From contig CACYDE010000164.1 in NCBI GenBank assembly GCA_902773045.1, forward strand, positions 1 through 8,154: a stretch of 8,154 nucleotides of DNA, read 5' to 3'. Below, piece after piece: positions 1-5,029 of the stretch. A program made the position numbers and the translations under genes. The number at the start of each line of letters is the position of its first letter. Position 1 is the stretch's first letter. The notes under the pieces were generated by a model. That model was not told the DNA's origin, made no database searches, and saw only the letters and a program-made list of their open reading frames with translations. This DNA is from an uncultured Ruminococcus sp. (GTDB lineage: Bacteria > Bacillota > Clostridia > Oscillospirales > Acutalibacteraceae).

Positions 1-1
1 T

Positions 2-88
2 CAAGGTGTTTTTGTGTACTATGACGGAAAAAGATCAAGCAGATTCGGTGCAAAGTCGTTAGACGGTCTTTGTGCGGTGTTGCCTTAA
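2..88 (+). CDS. C-terminal fragment of an unidentified upstream gene
   Basis: A reading frame open from base 2 encodes 28 residues (including VYYDGKRSSRFGAKS and ending in CAVLP) before TAA at 86-88. The start lies outside the window. I do not recognise the family. The tail is followed by about 70 nt of AT-rich DNA without a clear intrinsic terminator and then by the promoter of the dockerin gene, which fits the end of a preceding plus-strand gene. A shorter open frame beginning at base 3 ends at 62, so the frame choice rests only on length and plausible composition. No function can be assigned. Confidence 0.35.
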   Translation, partial: QGVFVYYDGKRSSRFGAKSLDGLCAVLP

Positions 89-161
89 ATTTATATGTTC
101 GCAAAATAATTTTAATGACAGCCGACTAAAAAGATCACGCGGCGATCACCTTCACAAAAGG

Positions 162-191
162 TTGACAAAAACCACGAAAAAATGATACGAT
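162..191 (+). promoter_or_regulatory. Sigma-A-type promoter of the dockerin protein gene
   Basis: A perfect -35 box TTGACA (162-167) is followed after 18 bp by TACGAT (186-191), preceded by the extended -10 dinucleotide TG (183-184). Transcription would start near 198, giving a short leader that contains the ribosome binding site AAAGGAGAT (215-223). Just upstream, GATCAC occurs twice (133-138 and 144-149), 11 bp apart, which is one helical turn; this could be chance or an activator site. Confidence 0.65.
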
Positions 192-231
192 TTAAAAAGA
201 TATATAAATTCCGGAAAGGAGATCGTTTTAA

Positions 232-966
232 ATGAAGAAATTATTTTCGGCTTTGATATGCCTTTCGCTAATTCTCGGCGCTTTAGCTCTCGATGATTAT
301 CACTTCGGTGCAGGAGCAGAAGAATACGAATCGGAAAATTCCGATGTTTTCTCTTCGAACTCCGCTATACATTTCACAGCACAGCGTGGAGACGACATTG
401 AGCTGTCTCTTTACATCAAAGACTCAAAAGCCGTTTCGGGAATTCACTGTTCCTTTGTTTACGAAGAAAAAGCCATTGAATTCGGCAATATCAAAACATA
501 TATAGGAACGGGAAATTACACTGCTCCGGAAAACGGAATTGTGAGCTGGAACACTCTTATGCCTGTCAGCGGCACGGATTTTGACGATCCCGGGCTTGTC
601 TGTTCTCTGACTTTCACCGCCTTGAAAGATATCTCTTCGGAAGAAAATACGCTTTCATATAATATTGAAGAATTCTTCGACACAGATCTTCTGGATCTGG
701 ATCAGTCAAAAGCGGAAATAGTTTCAAACGTGATCCACAGAAATCTTCTGTGGGGCGACGCCGACGGAGACGAAGAGATCACCGCCGATGACGCAATGGA
801 AATTTTAAGATACTCAGTGGGTCTGAGTAAACTCGGTTCGATCCGCGCAGACCTGACCGACGTAAACGGCGACGATTCGGTTGACGCATTGGACGCAGTG
901 AACGTTCTGAGATATTCGATAGGGATTAATGACGGATTTGAGATCGGAAAAACTTTTCCGATTTGA
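232..966 (+). CDS. Secreted cohesin-like/dockerin type I protein
   Basis: This 244-residue secreted protein probably acts as a small adaptor or cell-surface component in a cohesin-dockerin assembly. A signal peptide is visible at the N-terminus (MKK, hydrophobic core to about residue 20). Residues about 46-160 resemble a cohesin-type beta-sandwich: a G-D-D-I-E-L-S-L start, then VSGIHCSFVYEEKAIEF, then CSLTFTAL. This assignment is by pattern only. Residues about 175-232 form a clear type I dockerin with two EF-hand-like calcium loops: D176, D178, D180, E182, T184, D187 and D210, N212, D214, S216, D218, D221. Each loop is followed by an almost identical helix (ILRYSVG and VLRYSIG). No catalytic module is present. 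The start is fixed by AAAGGAGAT 8 nt upstream of ATG. It is transcribed alone, ahead of holB, which has its own promoter. The dockerin is near certain; the cohesin call is moderate. Confidence 0.85.
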   Translation: MKKLFSALICLSLILGALALDDYHFGAGAEEYESENSDVFSSNSAIHFTAQRGDDIELSLYIKDSKAVSGIHCSFVYEEKAIEFGNIKTYIGTGNYTAPENGIVSWNTLMPVSGTDFDDPGLVCSLTFTALKDISSEENTLSYNIEEFFDTDLLDLDQSKAEIVSNVIHRNLLWGDADGDEEITADDAMEILRYSVGLSKLGSIRADLTDVNGDDSVDALDAVNVLRYSIGINDGFEIGKTFPI

Positions 967-970
967 ATCC
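934..970 (+). terminator. Stem-loop over the dockerin gene stop codon, possible weak terminator
   Basis: An 8-bp stem, ATCGGAAA (943-950) with TTTCCGAT (955-962), is extended by an outer GGATT (934-938)/AATCC (966-970) pairing. It spans the last codons and the TGA stop. No U-tract follows directly (the next bases are gcaataaaaattt), so it may only protect the 3' end of the transcript or terminate inefficiently. Confidence 0.35.
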
Positions 971-986
971 GCAATAAAAATTTCTT

Positions 987-1015
987 TTGCAATATACATA
1001 AATATATGTTAAAAT
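987..1015 (+). promoter_or_regulatory. Promoter of the holB-ricT operon
   Basis: TTGCAA (987-992), a 17-bp spacer and TAAAAT (1010-1015) preceded by TG at 1007-1008 give a good extended -10 sigma-A promoter. The predicted start is near 1022, 28 nt before the holB start codon. It lies in the 83-nt gap after the dockerin gene, so holB and ricT do not depend on transcription from upstream. Confidence 0.6.
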
Positions 1016-1049
1016 TAATATGGTGAGTATCAGCGAAAGGTGAAAGGCA

Positions 1050-1922
1050 ATGAGTTTAGAAAATGTTCTCGGAAAAACAGAAGTCTGCAAACAGCTTTCG
1101 GGGCTGATCGCGTCCGAACGTCTTCCGCATGCCATTGTCTTTGAAAGTCCGAACAGCGAGCTTGCCGAAAAAGCAGCCAAGGAAATCGCCAAAGCGTGCG
1201 TTTGCTCCGGCAAAGGGATCCGCCCATGCGGAATTTGTCCTGACTGCGTCAAAGCCGAAAAGGATATTCACCCCGATATTTACAAAGTAAAAATAACGGA
1301 TAAAAAACAAGCTGTCGGCGTAGGAGAGATCCGCAGCATGATCGGCGAATGTTACATCAAGCCAAACGAAGCCGGCTGCAAAGTGTTCCTTATCTTCGAC
1401 AAAATGACGATAGAAGCTCAGAACGCACTCCTGAAAATTCTCGAAGAGCCGCCTCGGGGTGTTTTCTTCATTCTGACAGCGGAATCTTCCGCGGCGCTGC
1501 TGCAAACGATATTATCACGCTCAACGGTTTTCAAATTGGGAACGGACGCTCTCTCACGTTCGGGAAAAAACGATCACGAGGTTGAAGAAGCTGCGGCGGC
1601 GATCGCAAAGGCTATCCCGAAGAACATCGAGCTGCCCCTTCTCATAGCCATGGGAAAGCTCACCGACGGAAAGGAATTTGCAAGAAATGTTCTCGGAAGA
1701 CTTGCGGAAATTCTGAGCATGGCTCTTGAAGACAAATATTTCCGGGACGATAACATTCCGGAATATATTTCCGAACTTTCGAGGACACTCAAAAAAAGGT
1801 CTATCGTAAAGCTCATTGATGTGATCTCGGAAGCGCAGGAAATGATAACACACAACTGCAACATGAATCTGCTTGCGACGTGGCTTTGCGCTAATATCCG
1901 TCAGAGCCGCCACGAAAGCTGA
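1050..1922 (+). CDS. holB: DNA polymerase III delta-prime subunit (clamp loader)
   Basis: Delta-prime is the stator subunit of the clamp loader that places the beta sliding clamp on primed DNA. The 290-residue protein starts with the AAA+ pattern (PHAIVF at 26-31). The Walker A region reads ESPNSELAEK and lacks the GxxGxGK motif, as expected for a delta-prime that does not bind ATP. A zinc module is visible as C52-x7-C60-x2-C63-x2-C66, with an extra C50. The region VFLIFDKMTIEAQNALLKILEEPP (112-135) is the family's most conserved block. The usual SRC arginine motif appears as S156-R157-S158, retaining the Arg and replacing the Cys. Length is slightly short but within the family range. The start ATG is preceded by AAGGTGA, 6 nt upstream. 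ricT follows after 45 nt, the classical Firmicutes holB-yaaT order. Confidence 0.93.
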   Translation: MSLENVLGKTEVCKQLSGLIASERLPHAIVFESPNSELAEKAAKEIAKACVCSGKGIRPCGICPDCVKAEKDIHPDIYKVKITDKKQAVGVGEIRSMIGECYIKPNEAGCKVFLIFDKMTIEAQNALLKILEEPPRGVFFILTAESSAALLQTILSRSTVFKLGTDALSRSGKNDHEVEEAAAAIAKAIPKNIELPLLIAMGKLTDGKEFARNVLGRLAEILSMALEDKYFRDDNIPEYISELSRTLKKRSIVKLIDVISEAQEMITHNCNMNLLATWLCANIRQSRHES

Positions 1923-1967
1923 CATCAAAATCTGCGGCTTTGCCGTTTATATATAAAGGAGGACTCT

Positions 1968-2831
1968 ATGGCAGAAGTTATCGGAGTTAGATTCAAGGAG
2001 GTCGGAAAGGTCTACTATTTCGATCCGGAAAAAAGAAAGCTTAACATCGGCGACAAAGTCATCGTTGAAACTGCGAGAGGCGTTGAATGCGGAACTGTCG
2101 CTATAAAAAATAAAACAGTAAACGATGAAAACATCGTTCACCCTCTCAAAAAAATAATCAGAAAAGCTTCCGAGGAAGATCTCAAACACATTGAAGACAA
2201 TAAGAAAAAGCAAAAAAAGGCTTTTTCAATATGTACGAAAAAAATCGCGGAACACGGTCTTCAAATGAAGCTCGTTGATGTGGAATACACATTCGACAAC
2301 AATAAAATACTGTTCTATTTCACATCGGACGGAAGAGTTGATTTTCGTGCGCTCGTCAAGGAACTTGCGTCCATTTTCCGCACCAGGATCGAGCTTCGTC
2401 AGATCGGAGTGAGAGACGAAGCGAAAATGCTCGGCGGAATCGGAGTCTGCGGCAGACCCCTGTGCTGCAATTCCTACCTCGGTGAATTTCAGCCCGTTTC
2501 AATAAAAATGGCAAAAGAACAGGGACTGTCCCTGAGTCCAGTCAAGATATCGGGAACATGCGGCAGACTGATGTGCTGTTTGAAATATGAACAGGACGCC
2601 TACACCGAGCTTCTCAAATCTATCCCCAAGGTCGGCGCGATAGTGGGAACTCCCAACGGAGACGGAGTTGTGATCGAAGCGAACCCGATCAGCAAGATCC
2701 TCAAAGTTAAACTGAACAAATCGCCCGACGCCGCTCCGGCGACCTTCAAAAGCTCCGAGGTAAAACTCATCAAGGACGCTCAGATCAAGGTTGACAAAAA
2801 AGAACTCGAAGCGCTTAAAAAGCTTGAATGA
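1968..2831 (+). CDS. ricT: PSP1-domain protein RicT (YaaT)
   Basis: RicT, with RicA and RicF, forms the Y-complex, which in Bacillus subtilis assists RNase Y-dependent mRNA maturation and affects sporulation, competence and biofilm formation; the complex carries iron-sulfur clusters. The 287-residue protein matches the family in length and in its diagnostic cysteines: C161, C166 and C167 in VCGRPLCC, then C198, C203 and C204 in TCGRLMCC. The PSP1 core runs from about 5 to 215, with VGKVYYFD near the N-terminus and FYFTSDGRVDFRALVKELA (116-134). The tail (240-287) is Lys-rich. The start is set by a strong AAAGGAGG 5 nt before ATG. It is probably co-transcribed with holB. No RicA or RicF gene lies in this window. 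Confidence 0.93.
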   Translation: MAEVIGVRFKEVGKVYYFDPEKRKLNIGDKVIVETARGVECGTVAIKNKTVNDENIVHPLKKIIRKASEEDLKHIEDNKKKQKKAFSICTKKIAEHGLQMKLVDVEYTFDNNKILFYFTSDGRVDFRALVKELASIFRTRIELRQIGVRDEAKMLGGIGVCGRPLCCNSYLGEFQPVSIKMAKEQGLSLSPVKISGTCGRLMCCLKYEQDAYTELLKSIPKVGAIVGTPNGDGVVIEANPISKILKVKLNKSPDAAPATFKSSEVKLIKDAQIKVDKKELEALKKLE

Positions 2832-2869
2832 CGGATAGTTTCCTTTTTAATAAGTCACCGCTAACTGTT

Positions 2870-2891
2870 TGTAAATAATCTATTAATTACA
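2870..2891. promoter_or_regulatory. Imperfect palindrome upstream of the ferredoxin promoter
   Basis: A 22-bp dyad has half-sites TGTAAATAAT (2870-2879) and ATTAATTACA (2882-2891), matching at 9 of 10 positions around a 2-bp centre. It sits 21 bp upstream of the ferredoxin -35 box, where an activator could bind. The AT-rich composition makes chance dyads more likely. The regulator is unknown. Confidence 0.35.
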
Positions 2892-2902
2892 CAACTAATC
2901 AC

Positions 2903-2917
2903 TTCAAGTCCCTTGAA
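2903..2917. promoter_or_regulatory. Perfect inverted repeat over the ferredoxin -35 box, candidate operator
   Basis: TTCAAG (2903-2908), tcc and CTTGAA (2912-2917) form a perfect 6-bp inverted repeat whose right half overlaps the -35 hexamer TTGAAT (2913-2918). A protein bound here would compete with RNA polymerase. This is an inference from position only. Confidence 0.4.
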
Positions 2918-2941
2918 TTTTTGGTGTATTTGTGGTAGAAT
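2913..2941 (+). promoter_or_regulatory. Promoter of the ferredoxin gene
   Basis: TTGAAT (2913-2918), a 17-bp spacer and TAGAAT (2936-2941) preceded by TG (2933-2934) form an extended -10 promoter. The predicted start is near 2948, leaving a leader of about 50 nt with the ribosome binding site AAAGGAGAT (2983-2991). No convincing terminator separates ricT from this promoter, so some read-through from ricT is possible. Confidence 0.6.
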
Positions 2942-2998
2942 TAATATGAAATTATTAAAGACATCGGAAGTTGGTGTCTAAAAAAGGAGATCTGTAAT

Positions 2999-3169
2999 AT
3001 GGCTTATAAAATCAGTGAAGACTGCATCTCTTGCGGAACATGTGCTGCCGAATGTCCCGTTGAGGCGATCGCAGAAGGAACAAATCAGTATGAGATCAAT
3101 GCGGACGTATGTATTTCCTGCGGTAACTGCGCGAATGTCTGTCCCGTAGGCGCTCCGTCGGAAGATTGA
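2999..3169 (+). CDS. 2[4Fe-4S] ferredoxin, clostridial type
   Basis: This 56-residue cytoplasmic electron carrier holds two [4Fe-4S] clusters. Both classical motifs CxxCxxCxxxCP are intact: C9, C12, C15, C19 followed by P20, and C38, C41, C44, C48 followed by P49. By the usual ferredoxin rule, three Cys of one motif pair with the fourth of the other. The length (about 55 residues) is normal for the clostridial family. The two halves are internally repeated (DCISCGTCAAECP and VCISCGNCANVCP). The start ATG has AAAGGAGAT 7 nt upstream. The gene has its own promoter and a strong terminator 30 nt after the stop, so it is a single-gene unit. Its redox partner cannot be deduced from the window; its position after the Fe-S protein gene ricT may be coincidental. 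Confidence 0.95.
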   Translation: MAYKISEDCISCGTCAAECPVEAIAEGTNQYEINADVCISCGNCANVCPVGAPSED

Positions 3170-3198
3170 TCCGATCAAGAAAACAACAAAAATGTTTT

Positions 3199-3228
3199 GA
3201 ACCCCACAGATGTGGGGTTCTTTTCTTT
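3199..3228 (+). terminator. Intrinsic terminator of the ferredoxin gene
   Basis: A perfect 9-bp stem, GAACCCCAC (3199-3207) and GTGGGGTTC (3212-3220), with loop AGAT is followed by TTTTCTTT (3221-3228). This is a textbook rho-independent terminator on the plus strand. Read on the minus strand the stem is followed by AAAACA, so it should not stop the convergent peptidase transcript. Confidence 0.92.
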
Positions 3229-3248
3229 ACAAAGTTTTTTATATTTAT

Positions 3249-3297
3249 AGTTTTCCACATTCCGGTTAAAACATGAGGAAAACTCCGGGATTTTTTC
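3249..3297 (+). other. Two overlapping stem-loops with T-run in the intergenic region
   Basis: AGTTTTCC (3249-3256) pairs perfectly with GGAAAACT (3277-3284). ATTCCGG (3259-3265) pairs with CCGGGAT (3285-3291), with one G-T pair, and is followed directly by TTTTTTC. The two stems cross and so exclude each other. The second resembles a terminator with a large loop. No gene follows on this strand, so it may be a back-up terminator for the ferredoxin transcript or chance. Confidence 0.3.
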
Positions 3298-3334
3298 TGG
3301 TGCCGGTGCGGCAAAAAAACGTGCGCAAACTTTA

Positions 3335-3494
3335 GGGCTTGTTTAAAAATAGCAAAGTGACCGGATATTTCGCTAGGACGAGGTAATTTCAAGGAAGAAA
3401 GCGGAGGAATACTGACGTATTCCGAGCAGTTTTGACGATGCAGATCACCAGCATTAGTAGAAACAGACAGTTGCTTTGATTTTTGAAACAGCCC
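3335..3494. repeat. 160-bp palindromic MITE-like element, copy 1
   Basis: The element is bounded by imperfect terminal inverted repeats: GGGCTTGTTTAAAAAT (3335-3350) and ATTTTTGAAACAGCCC (3479-3494). It is symmetric: two 78-bp arms flank the 4-bp centre TGAC (3413-3416), and the central 7-bp stem GGAATAC/GTATTCC is perfect. The arms between the ends and the core show scattered complementarity, so the transcript could fold into one long interrupted hairpin. It encodes nothing. It lies between convergent genes, the usual place for inserted non-autonomous elements. The core recurs at 8061-8106. No clear target-site duplication is visible at the ends. Confidence 0.7.
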
Positions 3495-3542
3495 ATAGTG
3501 TCAACACATCTTAATCAAACCGACAAATTCGATTTCGCGGGA

Positions 3543-4664
3543 TCATTGGTTCAAAATAAGCCGAGCGGCAAGGCGGCTGCCTTTGATAAGCTCTTCCACC
3601 TTTGTATATTCCCTGACGGAATGAACATTGTACATTCCGCAGGATATCACTGCACCGGAAATACCGTTTTTTACAAAATTATGGTTGTCGCTCCCTCCGA
3701 AGGTCGAGGTCAAACGAGGCTCGATCCCGATGTCACGGCAGGCTTTTTTGAATTTTGCGATCACATCGGAATCCTCCGCGATCCGATATGCTGTGATCTC
3801 GGTCGTTGTATCCATGAATACCTCCGCGCCGAATATCTGAGCCGATCTCTCAAATTCGGATTTCAGAAGTTCTATCTGTGCCTCTGCCCTTTCATGGCTG
3901 TAGCTTCTGACCTCTCCGGTAACGGTGCAGACTTCCGCAACGATATTTCTTGCAGTTCCGCCCGAAATCGTACCGACATTAAAGGTCGTATCCTCGTCGA
4001 TCCTGCCCTGATCCAAACGTGAGATAGCCGCAGACGCGGCCGCCAGTGCATTTATCCCGTTTTCAGGCGCAAAACCGGCGTGAGCTGCTTTTCCTCTGAC
4101 AGTCAGCGTGAAAGAGATCAAAGACGGTGCGCGGAAGGCGGCTGCGCCCACGTCTCCGCTCATATCAAAAACATAAGCAAGCTTTGATCGGATCCTGCCG
4201 AAATCAAATCTGTTTGTTCCTTTGAGATACACCTCTTCGCCGATCGGAAAAAGCACCTCGATATCTCCGTGTTCTTCTCCCGATTCGATGACCGCGCGAA
4301 CACCTTCAAGTATTTCAACCACTCCGGCAATATCGTCCGCACCCAAAACAGTCGCACCGCTGCTTGTGACGGTACCGTCGTCACGGAGGATCGCCTTCTT
4401 ACCGCAACCGGGAGATACGGTGTCCATGTGCGCCGAAAGAAGGATCGGCTGTTTATCTGCGGAACCTTTGAGAAGACCGTAAATATTTCCGGCATTTCCT
4501 CCGTAGAAATCCCCTGCGTTATCCTCGGTGACCGAAAAGCCAAGCTCTCTCAGCTTAGCAGTGATCTCATCGGCGATCCCGCGCTCGCCGAAGCTTTCGG
4601 AATCTATTGAAACAAGATCCGTAAACTCTTTGATGATCCTGTTTTCGTTCACATTTACATTCAT
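3543..4664 (-). CDS. M20-family metallopeptidase, PepT-like
   Basis: This is a predicted cytoplasmic di-zinc aminopeptidase of the M20 family, closest in pattern to peptidase-T-like proteins that trim small peptides. From the ATG at 4664 it has 373 residues. Visible metal and catalytic residues are H79 and D81 in SAHMDT, bridging D110 in LGADD, general base E143 and ligand E144 in GEE, D167 in VFDMSG, and H348 in NVHS. The lid/dimerisation domain falls at about 180-290 and contains AAHAG with H195. All expected residues are present, so it should be active. A GTG eight codons upstream is open, but AAGGAGA sits inside that extension and correctly spaced for the ATG, which decides the start. It is transcribed alone. 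The substrate (tripeptides or dipeptides) is not provable here. Confidence 0.9.
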   Translation of the reverse strand: MNVNVNENRIIKEFTDLVSIDSESFGERGIADEITAKLRELGFSVTEDNAGDFYGGNAGNIYGLLKGSADKQPILLSAHMDTVSPGCGKKAILRDDGTVTSSGATVLGADDIAGVVEILEGVRAVIESGEEHGDIEVLFPIGEEVYLKGTNRFDFGRIRSKLAYVFDMSGDVGAAAFRAPSLISFTLTVRGKAAHAGFAPENGINALAAASAAISRLDQGRIDEDTTFNVGTISGGTARNIVAEVCTVTGEVRSYSHERAEAQIELLKSEFERSAQIFGAEVFMDTTTEITAYRIAEDSDVIAKFKKACRDIGIEPRLTSTFGGSDNHNFVKNGISGAVISCGMYNVHSVREYTKVEELIKGSRLAARLILNQ

Positions 4665-4673
4665 TTCAGCCGT

Positions 4674-4681
4674 CTCCTTCC
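4674..4681 (-). promoter_or_regulatory. Ribosome binding site that fixes the M20 peptidase start
   Basis: Read on the minus strand the site is GGAAGGAG, ending 9 nt before the ATG at 4664. Because it lies within the coding extension created by the GTG at 4688, the shorter ATG start is preferred. Confidence 0.75.
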
Positions 4682-4703
4682 GGGTCACGTTTTCAGTATT
4701 TGA

Positions 4704-4712
4704 ATTTTATCA
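4704..4712 (-). promoter_or_regulatory. Possible extended -10 promoter of the M20 peptidase gene
   Basis: On the minus strand TGATAAAAT (4712-4704) is a good extended -10 element. No good -35 box lies at 17 bp (the sequence there is AAGTTT), which is tolerated by extended -10 promoters. The predicted start is near 4697, about 33 nt before the start codon. Confidence 0.4.
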
Positions 4713-4857
4713 CGTTCTTTTAACTCAAACTTCCCATACATAAAATTATAATGCTGCAGATTCCATTGTGGGTTGTCGATGTAAAGAATAGTTTTCGCTG
4801 TCGAATCTGAGATTGTTCTTCGGTCAAAGCTATTGTCGTCACCCATACCCCCAGACC

Positions 4858-4932
4858 CCCTTTCCCTCAAGGAAAAGGGAGCTATCGGGATAGAGGGATT
4901 CGCCCTCTATCCCATCGGGGCTATCGCCCCGA
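4858..4932. repeat. Cluster of three tandem GC-rich hairpins
   Basis: Three stem-loops follow each other: CCCTTTCC/GGaAAAGGG (4858-4879), then GGGATAGAGGG (4887-4897) with CCCTCTATCCC (4903-4913) around loop attcg, then TCGGGGC (4915-4921) with GCCCCGA (4926-4932) around tatc. The middle stem has 11 perfect pairs. C-runs (ACCCATACCCCCAGACCCCC) precede them at 4841-4860. No U-tract follows on either strand. The block sits between the permease end and the peptidase promoter and resembles an extragenic palindromic repeat unit. It may block read-through from the ABC operon. Confidence 0.55.
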
Positions 4933-4950
4933 ATCCATGCAATCGGTTAC

Positions 4951-4988
4951 TCGAAACTCTGTTTAAATTTCTAAAAACATAGTTTCGA
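4951..4988. repeat. 38-bp inverted repeat downstream of the ABC operon
   Basis: TCGAAACT (4951-4958) and AGTTTCGA (4981-4988) are perfect inverted repeats, continued inside by GTTT (4961-4964) and AAAC (4975-4978) after a 2-by-2 internal loop. It is the first stable hairpin after the permease stop on the minus strand, so it may mark the 3' end of the ABC transcript. It lacks a U-run. Confidence 0.4.
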
Positions 4989-5029
4989 TAAGTAAAGATG
5001 AGTGATTAATATGTGGGAAATTTGAGGTT

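Noticed and set aside
1143..1175. Apparent loss of the Walker A motif in holB as a sign of a broken gene
   Set aside because: Delta-prime subunits commonly lack a functional Walker A, and the rest of the protein is intact, so this is not evidence of decay.
3335..3494. Reading the palindromic elements as a CRISPR array
   Set aside because: There are no regularly spaced direct repeats with unique spacers, only a single inverted structure at each of two distant sites.
3483..4022. Plus-strand open frame of 179 codons beginning at the edge of the palindromic element
   Set aside because: It is antisense to the M20 peptidase gene, whose metal-binding residues are all intact, and it shows no family motif.
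4665..4688. GTG start eight codons upstream for the M20 peptidase
   Set aside because: The ribosome binding site AAGGAGA lies within this extension and is correctly spaced for the downstream ATG.
4685..4870. Minus-strand open frame of 61 codons upstream of the peptidase
   Set aside because: It overlaps the hairpin block and the probable promoter, has no ribosome binding site and has no recognisable protein pattern.
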